A stretch of 64,000 nt of DNA from Litsea cubeba (lineage: Eukaryota > Streptophyta > Magnoliopsida > Laurales > Lauraceae): the NCBI GenBank assembly GCA_012931725.1, contig WHSA01000011.1, positions 53,598 to 117,597 of the forward strand, in the 5' to 3' direction. Under the pieces are notes generated by a model that saw only the letters and a program-made list of their open reading frames with translations, did no database searches and was not told the origin of the DNA. This document shows positions 23,883 through 35,380 of the stretch, one piece after another (positions within the stretch are counted from its first letter, which is position 1; every line of letters starts with the position of its first letter). Both the position numbers and the translations under genes were made by a program.

Positions 23883-24405
23883 TGTTGGAAATAGGGTGGG
23901 CCTCTAGGATAGGTTTCAAAAACTTTTGACCAACTTGACGCAGGGATCAACTATCCATAAGGCTACAAAACCCAATCCAAGATCTATGTCCTCAATCTCA
24001 GTCATCATGATCAGTAAAACAATTTATCTAGAAGATAAAAACAGCAACTAACAAGCATCCATAATAATCTACAACATGCAAGGAAGTGGATTATACCTTT
24101 GGAGCTCGGTTGTGCTCTAATGGAGGAGTTGCGTCTTTCTTTGATGATGAAACGCTTTCACTAATCAAATAGGGATCTCCAAGACCTCTTGATCTTCCAC
24201 GCTATGACCCGTATCAGATTCTCCTTTTCTCAAGAAGATGGTGGGATCTCCAAGAGAAAACTACTAGGAACTCTAGGGAGGAACTAGAAAGAGAACTAGA
24301 AGAGGAAGAGGAGGAAGAACATGTGCAACTATTGCACTAGGGAGGCTTTGGGCGTGAATCCCAATGTGGATTTATGCATGGGACGTCCAAGGCATCCTCC
24401 CCTCT

Positions 24406-24413
24406 TATTTATA
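24406..24413 (-). promoter_or_regulatory. TATA box of the nested solo LTR
   Basis: The minus strand reads GGCTATAAATAAGAGG. Confidence 0.6.
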
Positions 24414-24434
24414 GCCTTTTCAAGTTGCCTCCTC

Positions 24435-24690
24435 TTTGCTAATTATAATAGAAGTCTTACTTCCATTAATTAGTAACTCTCTTCTATTACTAGTTAAGAT
24501 AGAAGTCTTACTTCCACAATAATTAGTAACTTACCATATCATAATTAGAAGTCTCACTTCAAATATGATTAGTAACTTTCTAATTCCTTTCTAATTAAAA
24601 TAGAAGTCTCACTTCTACTAAAATTAGTAAGTCTACTATTATCACTATTAGAAGTCTCACTTCAAATAGAAAATAGTAACTTTCCTTTTA
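24435..24690. repeat. GAAGTCTYACTTC repeats upstream of the solo LTR TATA box
   Basis: AGAAGTCTTACTTC or AGAAGTCTCACTTC, an inverted repeat of GAAGT around a 3-base core, recurs about seven times with 30-50 bp spacing. Copies are separated by ATTAGTAACTTTC-like linkers. In minus orientation the array lies from about -25 to -280 relative to the TATA box. Confidence 0.75.
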
Positions 24691-25704
24691 GAGTTCAACT
24701 AGAATTAGATACTTTCTAATAATTGGGCTAGCGTGGGGACCACTAGGGATTCCTTAGAAAGCTGGCTCCAACTGGGACTCGCGACCCCACATCTCATGTG
24801 TAATCCGGGCCCACAGTTAATTGTAAATAACTCCACTATATAAATGCAATTGAACTCCAGTCTTAGGAATATTACATAGAAGACCCTAAACTTCCACATT
24901 ACCACAAGTAGACCCCTCTATCAATATCCATGGATCAATTGGACCTGTCTTCCAAACTTGATCCATATCTTATTATCCTTGAGCCCCAATCAATTATAAT
25001 GATCAATAGGTACCTTTCCATTAACTCTTAATCGGAATGGGTGCGCACTTACCAATGATAAATCCATTAATTGGCACAAGGGGATATTAGAGATAGATTC
25101 CATCTTGACTATTGAATGTTCCCACAGCTCTACTACCACGTACCCAAATCACCGAGGTGTTGACCTACAGTTGGCCTCACTCATTGGTGACTCAAAGCAA
25201 ATGAATAGATAGAAACTTGAGTTCATTAATGTCTCAGGATTGAGAGCCTATTGCTAGGGAATTATGAGAGCAGACCTTAAAATAAAGACAGTGTTTATAA
25301 GGTGCTTCTCATGGTCCTTCAATACATCCAATGTACCAACACTATGATCCAGAATCTTCCATTCTGATGATCGAGACAAATCACACTATCTCATAGTGAT
25401 CAAAGTGCTGCAACCTTGTCAGTATGAGATGTCCAGTCTCATCACTGGTTGTGAAGATATTTAAGTATAAGATTTGTCACACATGTCTCCCGTATGTGGA
25501 TCTCATCCATACACATGTGTTACATCTAATATACTTGTGGACCCCGGTTCATCTCATGAACCATCATGTCATTCGTATTGGTTATGTGCAAGTATATAAT
25601 AAATCACCATTCATCTCATGAAAGGAAAGCATGAATATATGAATAAATAAAGAATTTAATCAATTTATTATATCATCTACTGGATTGAGTCCATAAAACT
25701 AACA

Positions 25705-27753
25705 CAGTCTACCTGGTCTCGAGGGTCAACCTCTTGAAGGTCCTTGTCACAAAGGCAGGTTCTCTCAATGCTCGACTGGCAAAATGGTCCATCCTTCTGT
25801 CACAATTTGATATTAGGTATGTACCACAAAAAGCAATCAAAGGGCAAGCTCTAGCGGACTTCCTCGCAGAGCATCCATTGCCTAAAGATTCTCCACTCAG
25901 AGATGATCTCCCAGACGAACCAGTCTACAATGTGGAGACTTTCTCACAAAGTGCCTCCTGGGACATGTACTTTGACGGTGCAACCAGGACAAATGAAAAA
26001 AGACAGCTGATCTCGGGAGTTGGCATCCTCTTTGTTAGCCCCGACAAATACATGATTCCACACGCTTTCTCGCTACTGGAACCATGCACAAACAATGCAG
26101 CTGAATATCAAGCTCTGATCTTAGGATTGGAACTCGCCATCGAATCCGGTATCACCATGCTGGAAGTCTTTGGAGACTCTCAACTGATCGTCAACCAGAT
26201 GAATCAGAAATTTGAAGTCAGAAAGCCAGATTTGCTGCCCTACTACAACAAGGCACAATCACTTCTGCAAAAGTTTGACATCTGTCACATCACCCACATT
26301 CGTAGAGGTGAAAACATACGTGCAGATGCCCTAGCCGGACTTGCCGCATCCATGGCAATCCAGGAAGGGGAAAACATGCAAGTCACAGTGTGCGAAAGAA
26401 GAATCCTTCCTCCTCTTAACACACACCAAGCAGTTGCTGAATGCCACCAAGTGGTCGGAAGTCGGATTTCAATCCTTCAAACTTCAATTGGCGACTGGAG
26501 GGATCCGTTCATTGATTACATTATGTTCGGAATCCTACCTGAAGATCCAAAAGAACGGGTAAGCATCCAAAGGCGAACCCCAAGCTTCCATTTGGATATT
26601 CCTTCAAAAATCCTTTACAGGAAATCCTTCAACGGAGTACTTCTACGCTGCTTGTCACAACAAGAGGCTGAAGAAACACTCAAAGAAGTTCATGCTGGTC
26701 TTTGTGGAGCTCATCAGGCTGGACCTAAGCTCTATGATCAGATAAAAAGGTTAGGATATTACTGGCCTACCATGGTAGCTGACGCAATGCAATTTGCCAA
26801 GCGCTGCCAACAATGCCAAGTTCATGGAGATTACATTCACATGCCTCCAGAATGGCTGCATCCTACAGCAATCTCATGGCCTTTCGAAGCCTGGGGTATG
26901 GACATCATAGGTCCTATTTCTCCCCCTTCAAGCAAAGGTCATCGCTTCATCTTCGCCGCTACGGATTATTTCTCCAAGTGGTCAGAAGCATTTGCGTTTA
27001 ACGAAATGAAGACCTCATCAGTCCTTCAGTTCCTGCGCACCAACATCATTTGTCGTTTCGGCATACCCAAAAGATTCGTCCATGATAACGGACCACAGTT
27101 CCGGGATCATCGATTCTACAGGTTCTGCGACAAATACAAAATCCAAAGCTGTCCTTCGACTCCATACAATCCGGCAGCAAACGGGTTAGCAGAAGCTTTC
27201 AACAAGACACTCTGCAAAATCCTCAAAAAAATGGTCTCTAATCACAAAAGAGACTGGAGCGACAAAATGTCTGAAGCTTTGTGGGCCTATCGAACCACTG
27301 TTCGAGGACCAACCCATAGCACACCATTCTCCTTGGTCTATGGATGCGAAGCTGTCGTGCCCTTGGAAGTACAAATTCCTTCCTTGAGGGTATCCTTGCA
27401 AAATGACATGACTCAAGAAAGCAATGTCAAATTGCGACTCCATGAGCTGGACAATCTCGATGAGAGACGGCTCGAAGCTCAACAAAGCATTGAACTTTAC
27501 CAAGCACGCATGGCAGGGATCTTTCGATAAAAAGGTCAGACAACGCGCCTACAAAAAGAATGACTTGGTTCTTGCGGTAAAAAGACCAATGGTCTTCGCT
27601 CACAAGTCCAAAGGCAAATTCGAGCCAAAATGGGAGGGACCCTACGTCATCGACAAAGTTTTCTCCAATGGCGCATACGCACTCCTAAACATGGAAGGTG
27701 ACAGATGTATGCTGCCCATCAATGGCAAGTTCTTAAAGCGGTACTACCCTTGA
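25705..27753 (+). pseudogene. Element A pol, second part: RNase H, archaeal-type RNase H and integrase, with frameshift
   Basis: Continues the frame of the upstream gag-pol after the solo LTR. The second RNase H has the expected acidic residues in YFDGA, NNAAEYQAL, FGDSQLIV and RADALAG (25960-26350). Integrase follows: a His/Cys zinc domain with HAGLCGAH and CQQCQ (26690-26820), and core Asp in WGMDIIGP, Asp in HDNGPQF and Glu in GLAEAFNK (26890-27200). The first frame ends at 27530. A run of three G at about 27517 has one extra base compared with element B, and the C-terminal part (GKFEPKWEGPYVIDKVFSNG) continues in another frame to the stop at 27753. So pol carries one insertion and one frameshift. 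Confidence 0.9.
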
Positions 27754-28110
27754 AGACTTACCCAACTGGGTAAGAGCAATGCCTGTACGGCCAAAACCGG
27801 TTTCCAGGTACACGCTCGCCAAACCCACCCTTTTTTAGAATTTTCATATCAAATGTTGAAATTTCTAGAAATCTAAAACAATGCTTACTTTCATCGTTTC
27901 ATTGTTCAACAAAAATCCAAGTTTAGGAACCTTTCCCTAACTTGACCAAAATTTTCAACCCTTGAACCCAAAATTCATAGTTTGAAACAAAATCCGGATT
28001 CAGGGATTTCCACCCTAGTCCACCCTGCCTTTTACCGCCAAAATGGTTTTAGGTCAAAACTTATGACCCTCGTGTCTTTAAACAAAAAAAAAATGGTTTT
28101 TCAAAAACCC
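27754..28110. other. Element A spacer after pol
   Basis: No gene seen. Noncoding sequence between the integrase stop and the first tandem-repeat field. Confidence 0.5.
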
Positions 28111-28114
28111 GCGA

Positions 28115-28572
28115 GGAAGCGACACTTAGTCGATACTCGTACAAATCGGAAGCAAGCGAACCACGTTCGACACTTCCAAAATCGTAGGGAATCGACATTT
28201 CATCGATACTTGCAAAATCCAAAACTGTGGAGACGCAACATTTCAGTTGATATCCACAACCCAAATTTCAAAGGTTCGAAAAAACCTAAAAAACTGTGGA
28301 GACGCAACATTTCAGTTGATATCCATGACCCAAAGGTTCGAGAAAACCACAAATTTCAAAAATCGTGGGGAAACGACATCAAGTCAGTACCCGCAAAACC
28401 AAAATTTTTGAAAAGCAAGGATGCGACATTCCATCGATACTTGCACCCAAAATCCGCGAGGATGCGACATTCCATCGATACTCGCAACCGAATGAGCAAG
28501 GATGCGACATTCCATCGATACTTGCAAGAACATTCAGCAGGGAGGCGACTTTTAGTCGATACTTGCATTTTT
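28115..28572. repeat. ~40-bp degenerate repeats (CGACATTCCATCGATACTTG type)
   Basis: About ten diverged units with GATGCGACATTCCATCGATA as the best form. The element B counterpart is at 38650-39105. Confidence 0.8.
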
Positions 28573-28582
28573 TGAAAACCAA

Positions 28583-28935
28583 ACCGGCTATAAATGCCAT
28601 CAAAACAGGCTATAAATGCCACAAACCGGCTATAAATGCCACAAATCGGCTATCAATGCCACCAAAACAAAACCGGCTATCAATGCCACAAACAAAAAAA
28701 AAAACTTGGATTTCAAAAAAGGCTATCAATGCCACCAAAACAAAACAGGCTATCAATGCCACCAAAAACCAGCTATAGATGCCACAAAACAAACCGGCTA
28801 TCAATGCCACCAAAACTGGCTATAGATGCCACGAACAAAAAAAAACAGGCTATCAATGCCACAAGAAAAGCTGGCTCTCATGCCAAAATTGGCTTCCATG
28901 CCACAAACAAAAACCTGGCTTTCATGCCAAAACAA
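28583..28935. repeat. GGCTATAAATGCCA / GGCTATCAATGCCACC short repeats
   Basis: About 15 copies of GGCTAT(A/C)(A/G)ATGCCA separated by CAAAA-rich spacers, decaying to GGCTTYCATGCCA at the right. The core GGC...GCC is a small inverted repeat. The same core occurs as GGCTATAAACGCCA in the LTRs (14500-14572). Confidence 0.8.
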
Positions 28936-29034
28936 TCATTTGACAAAAGATTTTCACAAAATGACAACCTTTTGATCAAATCCCATTTAGCAATTACTTT
29001 TATCACAAAAAGATTAAAGTGAGCGTAGGGATAA

Positions 29035-29228
29035 CAAAAAAAGGAAAGTGTTCACAAGCACTACAAAGAGTACCAAAAAAAAATACATGTGGTACCAAAA
29101 AAAAAAAAGAAAGTGTTCACAAGCACTACAAAAAAAAAAGAGTACCAAAAAAATACATGTGGTACCAAAAAAAAAAGAAGAGAATGTTCACAAGCACTGC
29201 AAAAAAAAAAAAAAAGAAGAGAGAAGGA
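29035..29228. repeat. A-rich repeats with GTACCAAAAAAATACATGTG and GTTCACAAGCACTACAAA
   Basis: Three alternations of the two motifs, separated by poly-A. No gene. Confidence 0.7.
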
Positions 29229-29248
29229 TGGTTTCTGTATACAGAAGC

Positions 29249-32200
29249 TCAATCAAAAATGGTCTCCAGCCAAGAGTTCAGCTCCCCAAGCAGACTTTTA
29301 GCCTCATCCGTCAAAGATTCCAAGGCACGCTTCTTCAGGAACCTGCCATGAGATGCTGGAGTGGGCTGTACCCCTTCTCTCACACCAGGAAGCTTACCTC
29401 GAGCAGCTTGCCATTGTTTATCCTCATCAGACTTCCTTTTGAGAACCCGTTCGGCATCTGCGACCTGGTGAATCAGGACACTCTCCCTGTCGCGAGCTTC
29501 TATTATGGCAGTCCACTTGGCAGCGACTTGTGCCTGCAGAAGCTCAAGACGTTTCCTGGCCTCATCGACCTCCCTATCAAGGATGTTAAGGTCATGTGTC
29601 AGCTCGATGATGGTTACCTCTTCTCTATTCCTCCTTCGGACTGCCACCTTCCTGCTTTCTGTAGCCTCATCTAGGTCAGACTTAGCCTTATCAGCAGGGT
29701 CCAGGAACATCTCCTTGAAGAACTGGTCATCAGCCAAACTCACGGTCTCAAACCACTTGTCACCCAGTGCAATGATCCTATCAACGATCGCCCTGGCACC
29801 TGTGACATCCAGACCAGCCTCTTCAGCATCACTGAGAATCTCCTGCACATGCTGGATCATGCCAAATCCGACTTCCAAGTGCCCAGAAAGGAGAGTCTCA
29901 ATCCAAGAGTGCACAACTCGCACCACCACCTTCTTCGCAAAAAGAAGAGATGGCCCAGCTGAAGATTCGCCCAACTCCGTTGGTCGGCTACTCATGTCAT
30001 CATCTGTTGAAAGAGTAACAAAAGAACTCTTTCCAGCTGAAGCTGCTCCTGCTCGGGAAGGAATCTCAGCGCGAGGAATCTCCTCAATACTGTCAGAGCT
30101 GGTCCCGGGAATCTCTACCTCTGGATCAACCTCTGGCATCTCTTGCTCTGGAAGCAACGGATCCTCCTCTGCCACTTCAAAACCTGCAAAGGAAACACAA
30201 AAAGGTATGAATATGACCCTGTTTGAAAATCATTATCAGAGTTATAACTACAAAATACCTTCTTCTATGACTGGCGGAACACTCTCTTCCTCCATGAACT
30301 CATCGGAAGCATCATCAACATTTGCGTCCATCGATGGTTCAAAGTCATCAGAACCCTGTGGCAAGTCAGCTGACAACAAAAAATGTGTTAGCAAGCCAAG
30401 TCACAAACAAAAAAAAAAAAAAAAAAGAGAGCAAAAGAAGTCGTACCAATTGGAGATTCTGGATCTACTCCAGAGTCCCTCGGTTCTTCTTCAGGTGCCT
30501 CAACAGGATCCATCACCACCTCATCGGTTGGGACCTCAGGCATCACCAAGTCTTCCTCTGCTAAAAAAAAAAAAAGAGAAGAAAAGCAGAAACAAGAAGC
30601 AAATCATAACATGGAAAAATCCCATGAAAAGAAATGGAAAGAGAAAAAGGAAGAATCATACCTTCACCGACGGTCTCTTCTTCTCGGCTTCTCTTCTCCG
30701 GAGGCTCGTCAGCATCCACTGGCACATCCTCATTAATAGTAAGAGGAACTTCCAAGTTAGGAGGGTCTTCATGTTGCCCCTTGCTACTATGATGACTCCT
30801 CCTCCTCTTACTTCTGCGGGCTCGCTTCTTAGAGGAACCTACCCCGCTGTCAGAGTCAGGTTTCCCACTTGACTCATCACTGGATGGTCTGCTCTTGCCA
30901 GTAGACTCCACGGAAGCTTGCCTCTGTGCCGCCTGCATCCAAGCGCCAAGTTCAGCTTCCTCCTGTTCTAGCTGCTCCAAAGCCTCGTCAGGTATTTCTC
31001 GAACAGCTTCAGAACCGATGACGCCCTGGTCACCGAGAAAGCCTATCTTGTGCTTCTCTCCAGAAAGGAAGGCCCAAACTTCCTCTCGCCGGATGCCATC
31101 CGACTTTCCAAGGCCCTTTCCAGATGCCAGCTTCACATCAAGCTCCTTCCTGGAAAGTCCCCGATATGCCGAGAAGCTCTCCGCGAACCACTTCGCAAAG
31201 CCGGCAGTCCGGGAAGTCAGCAACACAGGATAAGAAATCATGGCTGTAGTGTCTTCAGCACTATAAAAAGCCCATGCATTTCTCCCGTCCTGTAAGCCTC
31301 CAAAGCGCTTCACCATGCTTGAAGGCGCTCCAACAACGCCTTGAGAAAAGCCAAGCTGCAAAGCAAAGCGAGAGGGTACATACGGCTGGATATCGACGAA
31401 AAGATGTCTGCGGTACACCATCGTGCCGACACGTATGCTGAAAAGCCACTCTCTCTCTGCATTTGTCAAGGAATAATGCCTTCCCGACCCCGCCCTGGTA
31501 GAGTCTCGGGAGGCACCAAAATCAAAAGCCTTCTTCCGCAACTCCGGAGAAAGCTTTACTGAAGATTGCCCCATCTCGACGTCCCTGAACCGTCGGATCC
31601 TCATGCGGGCAAACAAAAGTGATTCGGACACGGCTTTGCCCTTAGCCAGTCGAATCATCAGAGGATCATCATCCTGTGCAGCACCCAGCCGATGGAAGCC
31701 AGGACAGTGGTATACATACCACGAATAAAAGATATGGGCTGAAAATACCCTATTCATGGGAAGCCCAAGCCGAACTAGAAAAGCAGCAGCCTGCAGTTCG
31801 GTACACAGGTAGGAGTAAAGAGCAGGCACCAAAGCAAGCTGCTCTCCAAACGCCATCTGACAAGCCGGAAAAATACAATGCGGCCTGATGTGCGTTCCAT
31901 CTCCTCCAGCAAAAATAGCCTCACCAAGCCAATAAGTGAGGTACACAGCGAGATCTCTCCTCAGTGCAATGTCAGGACATATGGCGTTTGTACTTGCACA
32001 GAAATCTCTCAACTCTTCTTGCATGGCCAAGATCTTCTTTGAACTTGGATCCTGAGCTCCAGCTTCCTGGGTCATGCTATCAGAAGGCTCCCTACTATCA
32101 AAGAAGTTGGGGAATGAAGAGCAAAAACTCTTCCAACTGCTGGATCTAACTTTCGAACCCCCCTTCTCCTTCAAAAAATCATAGAAGGCGACGAGCTGAA

Positions 32201-33571
32201 AGTATAGAAGCCTGAACTCCTCAGACTGCCCCTCGAGGACGCTGTCAATCGGCATAAACTCCTCATAGAGTTTGCCGAGGATGGGCAATCCGGTAATAGC
32301 GCTCAGCTCCTTCAAAGAAAAACCAATCTCACCATTCGTCACAACGAAGGTATTGGTTTGAGGGAGGAACGACTCCAGCATAGCCATGAAGGCCTCGTCG
32401 GAAAAGATCACGGTCTCCCCAAAAGCGCGGACCGCATCAAAAATCCCGGCTTCCTTCAAAACGGCGCCACCAATCAGCAGGACGCGATCAGTCCACGACT
32501 TCCACTCGGAGTCAGCATTGAAACGACCTCGAAGTCGAAAAGGCTTGATCCAATTGCTGCCGTCACCGCTGAAAATACCAAGGCCCACCGGTCTCAAATC
32601 GACCGACGGATAATCAGAGCCCTGGTAGCCGCTGGATGGCATCAACAGGTCCATGTCAACAGGCGACCTCTCCGTATATCCAGGAGAACCGCCAACAAAA
32701 ACCCCGGTCTTGATTACATTTGTCCTTCTCACCCAGCTTGGAGGATCTTCCCTCTTGGGGCACGTGGGGGCAAGGCTCAGAATCGAGACGGTGCGATCAA
32801 ACATCGACCGGGTAGTAACAGTCTTCTTCTCACCATCTGCTGTGAAGGAAAACTGAAAAGATCTCCTCTGGTATGTAATGTCGTCAGGGACCGCATCACC
32901 AAAGAAGAAGGTAGGCTTGGGCAAAATGCTCTGATCTTCCATCAGCCATGGACGACTGCTTACCATGATCTTATAAAATTCCTCTCCCTTGAGAGTGATC
33001 AGTCGCTGCCTCATCTCATCTCTGTTGAGGGAGTCGCACTCTTCCAGGTTTCTTTCAACATACTGGACCTTCTCGAAAGCCTGCTGAACGGCCGGATTAG
33101 AGGATCTAGAAGACCGACGAGGTACGCTTGTAGCAGGCTCTTTACCCTTGTTCGCTCTGGAGGAACCACCTAAAAAGGATGGAAAAGAAAAAGATCAAAC
33201 ATCAAAATGACAGAATCTCGCTAAAAAAAAATCTGGCGAAATTTTGACATGATGACGGGGCAATTCCGAAGAAAAGGAACTATCCCGAAAGAAATAGAAA
33301 GCTTGAAGATGGGCTCAACATCGCTGCGAGCTCCGAAACTCCAAACTTTCGAAACCTAAAAGTCTCCGCAAAATCAGGAAGGGCTCAACATCACTGCGAG
33401 CTCCAAGTTCCCAAATTTGCAAACACTTTCAGGTATGCAATCATATCATGCTACAATATTAAATAAGGCATGCATGAACATCTAGATTTGCGAAAAAATG
33501 CATTATCATGATGAGAAAGAAAAAAAAAAAGAAGAAACTTTCTCTAAAAAAAAAAAAGAGGGGAAAGAAAA

Positions 33572-33625
<54 letters not shown>

Positions 33626-33950
33626 CTCTCTCAAAAAAAAGGGAGGGAAAGAAAAAAAAAAAAGAGGACTGGCCCACAGGCCGTGGCCCACAGGCCACGT
33701 GGCCGTACGGCCAGATCCGTACGGATCTGTCCGTACGGCCCACATAAAAAAAAAAAAAAAAAAAACAAACATAAAAAAAAAAAAGAAAGAAAAGAAAGCA
33801 AAAAAAAAAAAACGTGTGAAAAAAAAAGAAGAAAGGCAAACACGTGAACAAAAAAAAAAAAGAAGAAAAGAAAGAAACAAAAAAAAAGAAGAACTTTTTT
33901 TTTTCCTACAATGAAGTTTTCTTGAAAAAGAAGAACTTACTTGAAGCCAT
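29249..33950 (-). CDS. Antisense plant-mobile-domain gene of element A (five exons, 1,225 aa)
   Basis: Minus-strand model: exon 1 33950-33941 (ATGGCTTCAA, donor GTAAGT), exon 2 33169-30662, exon 3 30560-30447, exon 4 30369-30259, exon 5 30183-29249. All boundaries are GT-AG and keep phase. The summed length is 3,678 bases, an exact multiple of three. Residues ~215-560 resemble PMD (FSDEAFMAMLESFLPQTNTF, then FSLKELSAITGLPILGKLYE). Then follow a basic patch (KKRARRSKRRRSHH, ~790), an acidic stretch, and a C-terminal coiled coil (exon 5, DLNILDREVDEARKRLELLQ). Antisense frames, some with PMD, are known in Tat-lineage elements. Role unknown. It overlaps the sense transcript entirely. The element B copy aligns throughout but has two nonsense codons. 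Confidence 0.85.
33500..33900. repeat. Purine/poly-A low-complexity block in intron 1 of the antisense gene
   Basis: Runs of AAAG/AAAAAG and about 40 consecutive A near 33570-33612. Interrupted by one GC-rich island (33668-33742). Confidence 0.85.
33668..33742. repeat. GC-rich palindromic island in intron 1 of the antisense gene
   Basis: It contains GGCCGTACGGCC (33701-33712) and GATCCGTACGGATC (33714-33727), both perfect palindromes, a further CCGTACGG, and repeated GGCCCACAGGCC. The island is kept in element B (44070-44130) although the surrounding purine runs differ. Confidence 0.85.
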
Positions 33951-34072
33951 TGATGGAGAAGAAGAAGAAAACTCTTGAAGATCTTGAAGAAGAAAAGCTC
34001 TTGGTCTTGAAGCCCTCTTGAGATTATTGCAAAAGAAAGTAATAAGAGCAAGAGATCCAACCTTCTCCTTGC

Positions 34073-34079
34073 TTTTATA
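34073..34079 (-). promoter_or_regulatory. TATA box of the antisense gene
   Basis: The minus strand reads CTCTATAAAAGCAAGG, about 125 bp upstream of the antisense ATG at 33950. The element B counterpart is at 44506-44500 with the same context. Confidence 0.65.
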
Positions 34080-34149
34080 GAGGAGAGCAAACCAAAGAAG
34101 GAAAGAAGAAAGAGGTAAGTGTTACTAATTAGTAACCTTACCAAAAGAA

Positions 34150-34560
34150 AGAAATTAGAAAGATTCTTTCCAAAAGAGAGATATCTTGAGAGATTTTCTC
34201 CCAAAAATCAATCTATGACGGATTCTTTCCCAAAAGAAAGATATCTTGAGATATCCTATCCCAAAATAAAGGGATCTTGAGAGATTTTCTCCTAAAATCA
34301 ATCTATGACGGATTCTTTCCCAAAAGAAAGATATCTTGAGATATCCTATCCCAAAATAAAGGGATATTGAGAGATTTTCTCCTAAAATCAATCTATGACG
34401 GATTCTTTCCCAAAAGAAAGATATCTTGAGATATCCTATCCCAAAATAAAGGGATCTTGAGAGATTTTCTCCTAAAATCAATCTATGACGGATTCTTTCC
34501 CAAAAGAAAGATATCTTGAGATATCCTATCCCAAAATAAAGGGATCATGAGAGATTCTCT
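34150..34560. repeat. ~89-bp tandem repeats upstream of the antisense promoter
   Basis: About four and a half copies. Each contains TTTCCCAAAAGAAAGATATC, TTGAGATATCC and AATCAATCTATGACGGATTC. Element B has only about two diverged units (44580-44750). The block ends about 75 bp upstream of the antisense TATA box. Confidence 0.88.
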
Positions 34561-34904
34561 CCAAGAAAAGATATTCTTAGATATTCTCTATCCAAATGAG
34601 ATATTTTTGGATATTCTTTACAAAAATGATACCATATGAGATCTAAGCCATTTCAAAAGCTTAAGGTCCCATGGGTTAGCCCATATGAGCCAGGTTTGAC
34701 CACCTAGGCACAAAAAAAAAAAAAAAAAAAAAATTTTGGGCTTTTAGTCAAAGAGAAATCCCTCTTACCAAGAGCATACAAAAATGGTTCCATGCCTCTT
34801 TTGAGTTGATTGGACCATACAAAAGAAAATTCCAAGCCCTATGAGCTTCCAAAAATCAAACCATCTAGCCTCATCTACTAAATTGAGCCAAAATCTTGAA
34901 ATTG
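34561..34904. other. Element A spacer
   Basis: No gene. Contains a poly-A run at 34712-34732. Confidence 0.5.
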
Positions 34905-35155
34905 ACATTTCACAAAAATCAAACCAAAACCTGGTCCCCTAACCTGCCACATACAGCCTGTTAGGTCACAAGACCAAAACCAAAAACCAAAACCTGATCC
35001 CCTAACTTGCCACATACAGCCTGTTAGGTCACAAGATCAAGACCAAAATCGATCCCCCAACATTCCACATACAGCTTGTTGGGTCACACGATCAAAACCA
35101 AACCTGACCCCCTAACCTGCCATATATAGCCTGTTAGGTCACAAGGTCAAAACCC
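34905..35155. repeat. Four ~65-bp repeats before the 3' LTR
   Basis: Unit with CCCCTAACYTGCCACATACA and GCCTGTTAGGTCACAAG, followed by CCAAAAC-rich linkers. Also present in element B at about 45105-45330. Confidence 0.8.
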
Positions 35156-35368
35156 AAATCCACATCCCTGATGTCATCTTCAAAACTTTGCCTCGAGATA
35201 GTACGTGATCCCTTTCACTACCATAAAATTCCCCTGGAAGCTCAAAAGGCTACAAATACCAAAAAGAAAGACTGCTCAAAGACTCTTGGTCAAGTCACAG
35301 GCTCTCCTTCAAAAAAATCTCTTCGAGGCACATCGACTACAAAAGTTAAGCAACTCGCCGCTGTACCT

Positions 35369-35380
35369 CGAGGGGGCATT
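35369..35380 (+). other. Polypurine tract region of element A
   Basis: CGAGGGGGCATT lies immediately before the 3' LTR. The same sequence precedes the element B LTR (45548-45559). Confidence 0.65.

Larger units (their letters stand above)
23883..25704 (-). mobile_element. Solo LTR (1,822 bp) inserted in the RNase H region of element A
   Basis: TGTTGGAAAT ... AACTAACA, flanked by a perfect 5-bp duplication CAGTC (23878-23882 and 25705-25709). Removing it leaves the surrounding frame in phase. There are no genes inside. TATAAATA on the minus strand (24413-24406) indicates minus orientation. A block of short repeats lies upstream of that box. Probably Copia, family not certain. Confidence 0.85.

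Noticed and set aside
28115..28935. Regularly spaced short repeats resembling a CRISPR array
   Set aside because: Units are degenerate, spacers are A-rich and not unique, no cas genes exist, and the host is a plant. They are retrotransposon tandem repeats.
29505..30872. 455-codon plus-strand open frame
   Set aside because: It is the shadow of the antisense gene exons. Composition is Ser-rich and no family motif is seen, whereas the minus strand gives a phased multi-exon model.
33498..33914. Lysine-rich open reading frames on + and phenylalanine-rich ones on -
   Set aside because: They are translations of AAAG/poly-A runs within an intron of the antisense gene.
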